A stretch of 5,872 bases of DNA. It comes from Treponema sp. GTDB lineage: Bacteria > Spirochaetota > Spirochaetia > Treponematales > Breznakiellaceae. The notes under the pieces were generated by a model. That model saw nothing but the letters and a program-made list of their open reading frames with translations, made no database searches and was not told the origin of the DNA. This document shows positions 1-5,157 of this stretch, piece by piece. The stretch spans positions 1-5,872 of the forward strand of contig JAITAW010000117.1 of the NCBI GenBank assembly GCA_031283905.1. The letters are read 5' to 3'. Each line of letters opens with the position of its first letter. Position 1 is the stretch's first letter. The position numbers and the translations under genes are program-made.

Positions 1-191
1 CCCTTGCCGGAGAATTGGTGGACAGTCTTGTCTTTGTGATCATAGCGAGTCTGACCGGCGTTTTCGGATGGGAATTGTTTTGGTCTCTCGTATTGACGAA
101 TTACTTCTTCAAGTGCGCCATAGAGATTGTTATGACGCCGGCAACCTATATAGCGGTATCTGGATTGAAAAAAGCGGAAGGATTACGCTAG
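1..191 (+). CDS. Queuosine precursor transporter (YhhQ/VUT family), 3' end only
   Basis: The first complete codon is at base 3, and 62 codons run to a TAG at 189-191. The visible C-terminus contains GELVDSLVF near its start, two hydrophobic stretches (about residues 9-23 and 26-46 of the fragment), then NYFFKCAIEIVMTPATYI and a final LKKAEGLR. This order (G-E-x-x-D-S, then Y-x-F-K, E-x-x-x-T-P-x-T-Y, L-K-x-x-E) is the C-terminal signature of the YhhQ/VUT (former DUF165) family. Known members are inner-membrane proteins that import preQ0/preQ1 for queuosine tRNA modification. The start and the first roughly two thirds lie outside the window. The stop is 17 bases from the stop of the convergent holA, with no obvious hairpin between them. 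I am confident of the family; the exact substrate is inferred. Confidence 0.82.
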   Translation, partial: LAGELVDSLVFVIIASLTGVFGWELFWSLVLTNYFFKCAIEIVMTPATYIAVSGLKKAEGLR

Positions 192-208
192 AGCCGCTAA
201 ACGCGCGG

Positions 209-1195
209 TCAACGCCGCCCGGCCTCCCACAACTTGTACACGTACCTGTCCATGAGCAGATTTTCAAGCCCCTGACCTGCGGAACGCAACAGCACGTTGT
301 ATTCCGCAGTAAGGGAGAGGCAGGCGTCTACAGACCATGTATCGTAGAAGCGGGCGGCTTGTTCGTAGTCCCGACGCGCTTTGGGAGATGCGAGTCCGAT
401 TTTTCTAAGTTCCGCGTCATTGACGGGACGCTCCTCCATAAGGAAAAGGTAATCGCGTAGTTTCTGGAAACACCACGTCAAACCGGCAAAAATCGCGGGT
501 GGCGCTTCTTTGGCAAGGAGCAGAGCGCGAATGGACTCAAGGCTTTTGGTGAGATCGGCTTGGGCGATGCGTGAAAACAAGGTGAACGCGGATTCTTCTC
601 TCGTATGGGAAAGCCATTTTTCCACATCTTCAGCGGCAATAGTTTTCTCTTTGCCTAAGGAATCGATAAACCGGCACAGAAGCGAACATTCACGGCGAAG
701 GGATTCGGTATTGTTCTCCACCAGCTCAAGGATAGTGTCAACGCCTTCTCTGGTTATGGAAACTCTCTCTCTCTTAAAGAAATTCGCAAGCCATTCGTGT
801 TTGCGGTTTTCAAACATTTCCCAGAAAATTCGCTTTCCATTCGGGGGGATCACGTTTTCGATGAGCTTGGCAATGCCGTTTTCATTGGACAAAAGGATAA
901 GAGTCGTATTATCAGCGGGATCAACAATATAAGCGGCGAGCGCATCTACCTCTTCTTTCTTTTTGATGTTTTCCGCATTTCTGATAAAAACAAGGCGGGC
1001 ATCTGAAAACAGGGAGCCGTTCCGCAGTACGGAAACAATGTCCCGCATGGGCGTCTCCCCCGCGTAGAAAGCCGCCTCTTCCAGAGCGCCAACAGCGACT
1101 AAAGCGCCGACGCCTTTCAATTTGGCGCGGATTTCGTCAACTGCGTCCTGTTTCTCGCCCAATTCGGGTCCGAGAAAGAGAAAATTCGCTTCCAT
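209..1195 (-). CDS. holA: DNA polymerase III delta subunit (clamp-loader wrench)
   Basis: A 328-residue protein, close to the usual 330-345 of HolA. Family knowledge: delta opens the beta sliding-clamp ring and is one of the pentameric clamp-loader subunits in the cytosol. In the sequence, the N-terminal AAA+-like domain (about 1-140) begins with a hydrophobic strand followed by GPELGEKQ, a degenerate P-loop as expected, since delta does not hydrolyse ATP. KRIFWEMFENRKHEWLANFFKRERVSI (about 120-146) leads into the helical middle domain, where NNTESLRRECSLLC is typical of HolA. The C-terminal collar domain (about 205-328) contains ESAFTLFSRIAQADLTKSLESIRALL and the closing LENLLMDRYVYKLW. The ATG lies 9 bases after the lexA stop on the same strand, so the two genes are probably co-transcribed. 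No clear Shine-Dalgarno precedes it, which suggests translational coupling to lexA. Confidence 0.9.
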   Translation of the reverse strand: MEANFLFLGPELGEKQDAVDEIRAKLKGVGALVAVGALEEAAFYAGETPMRDIVSVLRNGSLFSDARLVFIRNAENIKKKEEVDALAAYIVDPADNTTLILLSNENGIAKLIENVIPPNGKRIFWEMFENRKHEWLANFFKRERVSITREGVDTILELVENNTESLRRECSLLCRFIDSLGKEKTIAAEDVEKWLSHTREESAFTLFSRIAQADLTKSLESIRALLLAKEAPPAIFAGLTWCFQKLRDYLFLMEERPVNDAELRKIGLASPKARRDYEQAARFYDTWSVDACLSLTAEYNVLLRSAGQGLENLLMDRYVYKLWEAGRR

Positions 1196-1204
1196 TACGT
1201 TTCA

Positions 1205-1831
1205 TTAGTAAGAACGGATGACCGTTGACAGTCTGCCGAGGATATGAACATCCTGATTTCCCTCCTGATAAAAATACAGAGGCGGGTATTTCGCGTTCTC
1301 GCTCATGAGGCAGACGCGGTTCGATTCTTTGAAAAACCGTTTTATGGTGGCGGTCGCGCAACCGGCTTCATCCACCTGTACCGCCGCAATCTCGCCGTTG
1401 GTTACGGCATCGCACTGCTCAATCACCGCAATATCGTCCTCAAAAATACCGGCGCCTTCCATAGAATCGCCCCGTATTCGCAGGGCAAAGTAATCGCGCC
1501 CTTTCTTCAATATGGAACGGTGCATGGTGATAACGCCGTCATAGTTCTCTTCCGCAAAAATGGGCGTACCGGCGGCGATACTTCCCAGAATCGGCACGTC
1601 TGTGAATGCAAGCGGATGGCTGTCATCGGAAATTTCAATGGTTCTTGGATAACTTGAATCATTTTTAAGATACCCTTTCCTTTTCAGCGCGGTTACATGA
1701 TCATATGCGCCCTTAGGCGTCATGCCAAAATGAACGGCAATATCCCGTATTGCCGGAGAATATGTATGGGTTTTAATATAACCGGTGATGAAGTCTAGCA
1801 CTTCACGCTGACGGATGGTAAGTTCCTTCAT
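1205..1831 (-). CDS. lexA: LexA repressor, self-cleaving SOS regulator
   Basis: A 208-residue protein of normal LexA length. Residues 1-65 form the winged helix-turn-helix: LTIRQREVLDFI, then SPAIRDIAVHFG, then KRKGYLKND and RTIEI leading into the linker. The C-terminal S24 peptidase domain carries the cleavage site Ala87-Gly88 in GSIAAGTP, the catalytic Ser123 in GDSMEGAGI and the catalytic Lys164 in ATIKRFF, so all parts needed for RecA-stimulated self-cleavage are present. The ATG is supported by a Shine-Dalgarno GGGAGG at 1836-1841, a few bases upstream. It heads an operon with holA (9-base gap). A promoter is visible at 1987-2021. I could not identify a convincing SOS box by eye; the operator of this lineage may differ from the E. 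coli and Bacillus types. Confidence 0.95.
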   Translation of the reverse strand: MKELTIRQREVLDFITGYIKTHTYSPAIRDIAVHFGMTPKGAYDHVTALKRKGYLKNDSSYPRTIEISDDSHPLAFTDVPILGSIAAGTPIFAEENYDGVITMHRSILKKGRDYFALRIRGDSMEGAGIFEDDIAVIEQCDAVTNGEIAAVQVDEAGCATATIKRFFKESNRVCLMSENAKYPPLYFYQEGNQDVHILGRLSTVIRSY

Positions 1832-1872
1832 AAGCCCTCCCAGGATTTTTGTAGGTTATTTGTACGCCCGAT

Positions 1873-1904
1873 GCTTTCCCGGCCGCCGGAACCGCCGGGA
1901 AAGC
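1873..1904 (-). promoter_or_regulatory. Hairpin in the lexA 5' leader
   Basis: GCTTTCCCGGC (1873-1883) and GCCGGGAAAGC (1894-1904) are an 11-bp perfect inverted repeat around a 10-base GC-rich loop. It lies between the predicted lexA transcription start (about 1980) and the lexA Shine-Dalgarno (1836-1841). Neither side has a uridine run, so it is not a typical intrinsic terminator. A role in mRNA stability or attenuation is possible but unproven. Confidence 0.5.
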
Positions 1905-1986
1905 CGCTTTCAGACCGCTTGCTCAAAGATTTTTCACAAAAGCCTTTTTCAAAACCAACGCGAGATGCGTTTGGGAAAGGCTCATT

Positions 1987-2021
1987 ATTATATGTATAGT
2001 AGATTATCCGCCTTTTGTCAA
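1987..2021 (-). promoter_or_regulatory. Predicted sigma70 promoter of lexA-holA
   Basis: On the minus strand a perfect -35 box TTGACA (2016-2021) is followed by 17 bases and TATACA (1993-1998). A perfect TATAAT lies immediately after (1987-1992) but at a 23-base spacing. The expected start is near 1980-1986, which gives lexA a leader of about 150 nt. The repeated TATA/ATA elements form only a weak dyad and do not amount to a recognised LexA operator. Confidence 0.65.
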
Positions 2022-2132
2022 TATTATTTGAGGAAATTTATATAACTCGCGCTACGCATGCGTTCGCTTTAATTCTGAAGTGGAATAATCCTATTCAAAA
2101 TTCCCCATGATCATTGTTTTGCGCAAATCGCC

Positions 2133-2165
2133 GGGTAGAACCGGGCGGTTACCCGCCCGGAACCC
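2133..2165 (-). ncRNA. Domain-VI-like hairpin at the intron 3' end
   Basis: On the minus strand CCGGGCGG-GUAA-CCGCCCGG (2141-2160) is a perfect 8-bp stem with a GNRA tetraloop. It is flanked by GGGU (2162-2165) and ACCC (2133-2136), which can extend the helix across an internal loop. GUCUGUGAGGG just upstream resembles the end of domain V. CUACCC on the 3' side carries an adenosine near the base of the helix, where a branch point would lie. Assignment to domain VI is by resemblance only. Confidence 0.5.
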
Positions 2166-2367
2166 TCACAGACTCGGACGCGCCCAATTTTCGTACCGTA
2201 AGCAGGTTCGTAAGGTTTTCCCACAGGTTTCCCTCATACGCTTCCGCTCCTACTCCGTCTATTCCCCGCGCCCCGTTCTTTCTTACCAATTTATAGGTAC
2301 AGTACAGCCATTCCACATCTATATGGTGGGCTATACTTATAAGACTTTTCCCCGGGTATTTCCTCCC
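2149..2367 (-). pseudogene. Fragment of group II intron reverse transcriptase/maturase (N-terminal)
   Basis: One minus-strand frame ending at TAA (2149-2151) reads SLISIAHHIDVEWLYCTYK, then VRKNGARGIDG, then AYEGNLWENLTNLL. Group II intron reverse transcriptases begin their catalytic domain in this way: S-L-x-H-x-I, a helix ending W-L/L-L-x-x-x-Y-x-x-x-R-K-x-G-A-x-G-V-D-G, then the Y-x-x-x-L-x-x-N-L-x-x-L-L helix. The match stops after LLTVRK, where R-Y-x-A-P-P-V-R-R-V-x-I-P-K should follow. The frame instead runs into intron 3' RNA sequence. About 20 codons upstream another frame contains LEAARLERVG, resembling the residues that usually precede this segment, so a frameshift is also likely. 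The YADD catalytic motif is missing. The gene is dead. Confidence 0.7.
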
Positions 2368-2511
2368 GGCCCAACCCTTTCAAGCCGGGCCGCCTCCAGC
2401 ACCCCATCCCATTGCCTTTGTGTAGTTCGTGGACTTTAGGACAGCCTCTTAATGGCGGGCGGGGAAACATGACCCCGTGCGGGCCGTACAGCCGCCATGC
2501 GTTGCGCCCTC

Positions 2512-2540
2512 TTGCCTACATTCTTCATTTTCGATATAGT
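2512..2540 (+). promoter_or_regulatory. Predicted promoter of the zinc-related operon
   Basis: TTGCCT (2512-2517), a 17-base spacer and TATAGT (2535-2540) form a sigma70-type promoter nearly identical in design to the one before the NifU-like gene (TTGCCG-17-TATAGT). The predicted start near 2547 falls at the GTG codon of the following gene. The surrounding CATTTTC (2526-2532) and GAAAAATG motifs form an imperfect dyad that could bind a repressor, but I do not recognise a defined Zur, Fur or AdcR box. Confidence 0.5.
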
Positions 2541-2547
2541 ATGCATT

Positions 2548-2862
2548 GTGAAAAATGTACTGAGAAAGCCTCTGTTTCTCATTATTTTAATGGCGTATCT
2601 CACATTTACCGCTTTCTTCGCGGAATCTTTTATATTCACCCATCTTCACCATGAACATGACCGCAACGGAACTCATGGCAGTTGTTCCGTTTGCAATGAA
2701 ATAGAACGTGACCAACTCATCCTTGAAAGTTTGGGGCGTATCGGTATTGCGGCCTGTCTTGCGGGTTTTATCGCCCATGCTAAAAAACAAATTAAAAAAC
2801 ACTCTTTGCTGGATCACACGGTGATGACGCCCATCGCCTTAAAAGTCCGGCTTAATACATGA
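2548..2862 (+). CDS. Small two-helix membrane protein with His/Cys-rich loop
   Basis: From the GTG at 2548 the product is 104 residues. A basic N-terminus (KNVLRK) precedes a first membrane helix at about 9-30. Next comes a loop with His32, His34, His35, His37, His43 and the pair Cys46-x-x-Cys49, a probable metal-binding cluster. A second helix lies at about 62-77, followed by a basic tail. The orientation in the membrane is not certain. It lies just upstream of znuA under a shared promoter, so a role in zinc sensing, delivery or uptake is inferred from context; I know no named family with a proven function. The start is uncertain. The frame is open from an ATG at 2497, but that start precedes the predicted -10 box. 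ATG 2590 would remove part of helix 1. No candidate has a clear Shine-Dalgarno, and GTG 2548 would be nearly leaderless. Confidence 0.68.
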   Translation: MKNVLRKPLFLIILMAYLTFTAFFAESFIFTHLHHEHDRNGTHGSCSVCNEIERDQLILESLGRIGIAACLAGFIAHAKKQIKKHSLLDHTVMTPIALKVRLNT

Positions 2863-2879
2863 TTTCTTGTCCCGCCTAT

Positions 2880-2910
2880 CCGGTCCCAAAATCTACTGTT
2901 TTGAGACCGG
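2880..2910 (+). promoter_or_regulatory. Intercistronic hairpin before znuA
   Basis: CCGGTC (2880-2885) pairs with GACCGG (2905-2910) and CAAAA (2887-2891) pairs with TTTTG (2899-2903). There is one C-A mismatch and a 7-base loop. The hairpin stands in the 106-base gap between the small membrane gene and znuA and is followed by a T-rich but interrupted stretch (2911-2950). It could be a weak terminator/attenuator, or a processing or stability element that sets unequal expression of the two genes. Confidence 0.45.
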
Positions 2911-2968
2911 TTTCAGTACAAACATATTTTCTCTATTTTTATTTTTCTATATTATCAGGAGGTTTTTT

Positions 2969-4468
2969 ATGAAACGAGTATATATACTCGCCGCATTGTT
3001 CATTTGTATCTGTTCATTCGGGTTTGCAACCGGAAATAAGGACGCCAAACGCGCGAATGGCAAAATTACGGTAACGGCGACCATTTTTCCGCCGTATGAT
3101 TTTACCCGCGCCATTGCCGGCGACAAAGTGAATCTCAATATGCTGTTGCCGCCCGGCGCTGAAAGCCACTCATTTGAGCCTACTCCCCGCGACATCATCT
3201 CTATTCAAAACAGCGATATTTTTATATATATCGGCGGTGAATCCGATGCATGGGTGGACAGGATTTTGGATTCCGTAGAGCCAAAGCATATCAAAAATAT
3301 GAAAATCATCAGGCTCATGGATACCGTCGAGGTAGTCGAAGAAGAACTTGTCGAGGGTATGCAAGATGAAGAAGAAGGACACGATCACGCTCACGGGCAT
3401 GAGGATTTTACCATTGCCGATGTCAAAGATCGCGCCCTGACGGATTGGGCGGGCGACTGGCAATCGGTGTATCCGTATCTGCTTGATGGAACCCTTGCTC
3501 CGGTAATGGATCACAAGGCGGAAAACGGCGAAAAAACCGCTCGTGAGTATTACGAGCAATATAAAACCGCGTACGCAACGGATGCGGATAGAGTCAGCAT
3601 TACCGCCAATTCCATGACGTTCTACAGAAACGGCGCGCCGACAAAAGCAAACTATGCGTATAAGGGGACCGCGGTTATAACCGAAGACGACGGGAGCCTT
3701 TGGGTGCGCTATAAGTTTGAGGCTGCCGGTAACCCGCCGAAGGGCGCGCCCAAGTATGTCATGTTTAGCGACCATCTGATTGCTCCCGCCAAAGCGGAAT
3801 ACTTCCATCTGTATACAAGCGATGAAAGCTTTGACGCGCTTATGGCGGATACGAATCCGGCGAACTACCCGACCTATTATCCCGCCACTTTGACAAAAAG
3901 CGAAATCGTGGCGGAGATGATAGGCCATGAGGAGGAGGCTGAGTATGACGAGCATATTTGGACGTCTCCCAAAAACGCCGTGCGTATAGTCAGCGCGATA
4001 ACGGACGCGCTTTGTGAAAAAGATACGGCAAACGCCGCTCTTTACCGGCGGAACGCGGCTGCGTATACGGCAAAACTGAACGACCTTGACGCCGCTTTTC
4101 AAAGGGTTGTGAGTAACGCGAAACGGAAGACCATCGTATTTGGCGACCGCTTCCCGTTCCGCTATTTTGCTGACCGCTACGGGCTTTCCTACTTTGCCGC
4201 GTTCCCCGGATGCTCCACCGAAACGGAAGCCAGCGCCAAGACGGTCGCTTTCTTGATCGACAAAATAAAGGCGGAAAAAATACCGGTTGTCTTTCACATA
4301 GAGCTTTCCAATGAAAGAATGGCCGATGCCATCGCGGAGGAGACCGGCGCGAAAAAGCGGCTGTTCCACGCGGCTCATAACATAAGCAAGCGGGATTTTG
4401 ACGCGGGCGTAACGTATCTGGATTTGATGACTCGCAACGTGGATACTTTGCGGGAAGCATTACAGTAA
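2969..4468 (+). CDS. znuA: Zinc ABC transporter substrate-binding protein ZnuA with inserted ZinT domain
   Basis: A 499-residue exported zinc-binding protein, far longer than ordinary ZnuA (about 300). ATG 2969 is chosen because GGAGG lies just upstream and a signal peptide follows (residues 1-20, KR then a hydrophobic core ending FGFA); the frame is open upstream to 2867, but those codons have no such support. Residues 32-130 form the N-lobe with zinc ligand His67 in ESHSFEP. The acidic and His-rich loop (GHDHAHGHE, 137-145) leads into a full ZinT/YodA domain (about 150-322: LTDWAGDWQSVYPYLLDG, REYYEQYKTAYATD, KYVMFSDHLIAP, YPTYYPATL, EIVAEMIGH). The ZnuA fold resumes at DEHIW (His329). FGDRFPFRYF (390s) has Asp393 where classical ZnuA has His. 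The C-lobe ends with FHAAHN and VTYLDLM. In ZinT the usual His-x-His pair is Tyr278-x-His280 here, and His269 is kept. No znuB or znuC is nearby; a terminator follows. Confidence 0.9.
   Translation: MKRVYILAALFICICSFGFATGNKDAKRANGKITVTATIFPPYDFTRAIAGDKVNLNMLLPPGAESHSFEPTPRDIISIQNSDIFIYIGGESDAWVDRILDSVEPKHIKNMKIIRLMDTVEVVEEELVEGMQDEEEGHDHAHGHEDFTIADVKDRALTDWAGDWQSVYPYLLDGTLAPVMDHKAENGEKTAREYYEQYKTAYATDADRVSITANSMTFYRNGAPTKANYAYKGTAVITEDDGSLWVRYKFEAAGNPPKGAPKYVMFSDHLIAPAKAEYFHLYTSDESFDALMADTNPANYPTYYPATLTKSEIVAEMIGHEEEAEYDEHIWTSPKNAVRIVSAITDALCEKDTANAALYRRNAAAYTAKLNDLDAAFQRVVSNAKRKTIVFGDRFPFRYFADRYGLSYFAAFPGCSTETEASAKTVAFLIDKIKAEKIPVVFHIELSNERMADAIAEETGAKKRLFHAAHNISKRDFDAGVTYLDLMTRNVDTLREALQ
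2975..2990. repeat. 16-bp perfect palindrome at the znuA start
   Basis: CGAGTATATATACTCG reads identically on both strands and covers codons 3 to 8 of znuA, six bases after the start of the ATG. It may simply reflect coding of R-V-Y-I-L, but its position next to the ribosome-binding site suits an operator or an RNA fold. Confidence 0.45.
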
Positions 4469-4489
4469 ACTAAAAAAAAATATAAAACG

Positions 4490-4533
4490 CTACGGGCTTT
4501 GGACGCTTTCACGAAAGCGTCCAAAGCCCGTAG
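4490..4533. terminator. Bidirectional intrinsic terminator between znuA and the NifU-like gene
   Basis: Bases 4490-4510 and 4513-4533 are perfect inverted repeats, giving a 20-bp stem with a CACG loop (21 pairs if the C-G is closed). On the minus strand the stem is followed by CGTTTTATATTTTTTTTT, an excellent uridine run ending the NifU-like transcript. On the + strand a looser T-rich stretch follows (to about 4562). The two convergent genes end 21 and 26 bases from its edges. Confidence 0.9.
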
Positions 4534-4559
4534 ATTTCCATGAGGCGTTTTGTTGTTCT

Positions 4560-4787
4560 TTATACTCCGACAACGGTTTTAACCTGCGGAACTTTTTCGC
4601 GGAGGAAGGTTTCAATGCCACTTTTCAGCGTCATTTGCGCCATAGGGCATCCGCCGCACGCTCCCGTCAGTTTGACCGATACGGTCCCGTCATCCTCTTT
4701 AAAGGAAACAAATTCTACATCCCCGCCGTCAGCTTGCAACGAAGGGCGAACGTCATTAAGCGCCGCTTTTACTTGTTCTTCTAACAT
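4560..4787 (-). CDS. NifU-like C-terminal (NFU) domain protein, Fe-S cluster scaffold
   Basis: A 75-residue protein made only of the NFU domain (family length about 70-80 for the stand-alone form). It starts with LEEQVKAALNDVRPSLQADGGDVEFV, the hallmark beginning of the domain (R-P-x-L-x-x-D-G-G-D). It has the cluster-binding Cys44-x-x-Cys47 in GACGGCPMAQMTLKSGIE and ends with a short VPQVKTVVGV. Such proteins hold or carry a 4Fe-4S cluster at a dimer interface and pass it to client enzymes in the cytosol. The ATG has AGGAG at 4794-4798. The gene is monocistronic: its own promoter (4805-4833) lies upstream and a strong terminator downstream. There is no IscU, SufB or cysteine desulfurase gene in the window. 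Confidence 0.93.
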   Translation of the reverse strand: MLEEQVKAALNDVRPSLQADGGDVEFVSFKEDDGTVSVKLTGACGGCPMAQMTLKSGIETFLREKVPQVKTVVGV

Positions 4788-4804
4788 AGTACTCTCCTGT
4801 ATAT

Positions 4805-4833
4805 ACTATAACAATCTTTATTGTCTTCGGCAA
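4805..4833 (-). promoter_or_regulatory. Promoter of the NifU-like gene with a possible operator
   Basis: On the minus strand TTGCCG (4828-4833), 17 bases and TATAGT (4805-4810) form a sigma70-type promoter. The spacer contains ACAAT-4-ATTGT (4811-4824), an inverted repeat that a repressor could use, and GTATATAC (4799-4806) is an 8-bp palindrome over the -10 edge. The predicted start (about 4798) leaves a leader of only about 11 bases that is almost entirely the Shine-Dalgarno. Confidence 0.55.
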
Positions 4834-4864
4834 GATATAGTACTACCATGTTACGCAGACTTAA

Positions 4865-5044
4865 CATAAAAGCTGGAAAAGATACTATAAAAGTATGGGC
4901 GGGGTAATCAGCCATGACCAAATCATCCGGTTTCTTGCCGGGGAAAAGCCGAACGGGAAATCCTTACGGCTTAAAATAAAGATGTCGGTACGTCAGTATG
5001 AGAGCGGGGAAGACTGTCTGGTATTTGATGATACGACAGAAGAG
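4865..5044 (+). pseudogene. N-terminal remnant of an IS4/IS701-like DDE transposase
   Basis: The frame read from 4865 (ATG at 4895) gives VISHDQIIRFLAGEKP, then SLRLKIKMSVRQYESGED and CLVFDDTTEE. This matches the N-terminal region of a common bacterial DDE transposase group: I/V-S-H-D-Q-x-x-R-F-L, then L-W-x-x-V-K-x-x-x-R, then G-x-L-I-F-D-D-T-I-x-E-K. The first catalytic aspartate of the DDE triad lies in the FDDT motif. The match ends abruptly at 5044. The following T-D-E-N-x-I-x-x-W-H-x-D-H block is replaced by an unrelated G/R-rich reading (GEGTGGQAKRAGRGQRCGRR) that stops at 5107. The usual leading residues before SHDQ are also missing, with a stop at 4862-4864. A TTAACA-16-TACTAT pair (4861-4888) could drive transcription but gives almost no leader. 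Confidence 0.75.
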
Positions 5045-5157
5045 GGGGAAGGAACGGGCGGACAAGCGAAAAGAGCGGGAAGGGGACAGCGATGCGGGAG
5101 ACGATAGGGCGGCGATACACAAGTGTGTGAAGTTCGCGTATATAGCGGTAAGGAGGA

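Larger units (their letters stand above)
2131..2460 (-). mobile_element. Group II intron relic, internally deleted
   Basis: Read on the minus strand, this gap shows three things in the expected intron order. First, structured RNA: GGCCCGGCUU-GAAA-GGGUUGGGCC (2368-2391), a 10-bp stem (with G-U pairs) closed by a GNRA loop, and weaker hairpins such as CGGGG/CCCCG at 2460-2477. Second, about 55 codons of a group II reverse transcriptase N-terminus (2149-2367). Third, a tract ending in GUCUGUGAGGG followed by a domain-VI-like hairpin (2133-2165) and CUACCC, the usual look of an intron 3' end. The reverse-transcriptase core, maturase and most of domain V are absent, so the element cannot self-mobilise. 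The 5' boundary is uncertain and the 3' end is placed near 2131. A group II origin is inferred from combined protein and RNA signs. Confidence 0.6.

Noticed and set aside
147..158. 12-base word TATATAGCGGTA that recurs at 5139-5150
   Set aside because: About one such repeat is expected by chance in a window of this length, and the contexts (transporter gene and transposase debris) are unrelated.
2054..2063. ACGCATGCGT palindrome and nearby GAATA-4-TATTC repeat (2082-2095)
   Set aside because: Short symmetric words of this size occur by chance, and neither has a promoter-relative position or a partner copy that suggests a function.
2867..2968. Upstream extension of the znuA frame to an ATG at 2867
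   Set aside because: These 34 codons cover the intercistronic hairpin and T-rich leader. The ATG at 2969 has GGAGG and is followed by a signal peptide, so the extension is not coding.
3170..4378. 402-codon minus-strand ORF antisense to znuA
   Set aside because: It lies entirely inside the well-supported znuA gene in the opposite strand and its product has no recognisable domain or Shine-Dalgarno. Its openness follows from the codon composition of znuA.
4540..4869. 109-codon plus-strand ORF opposite the NifU-like gene
   Set aside because: It is the reverse reading of the NFU gene and its promoter. The minus-strand product carries the intact CxxC domain, so the plus-strand one is a shadow.
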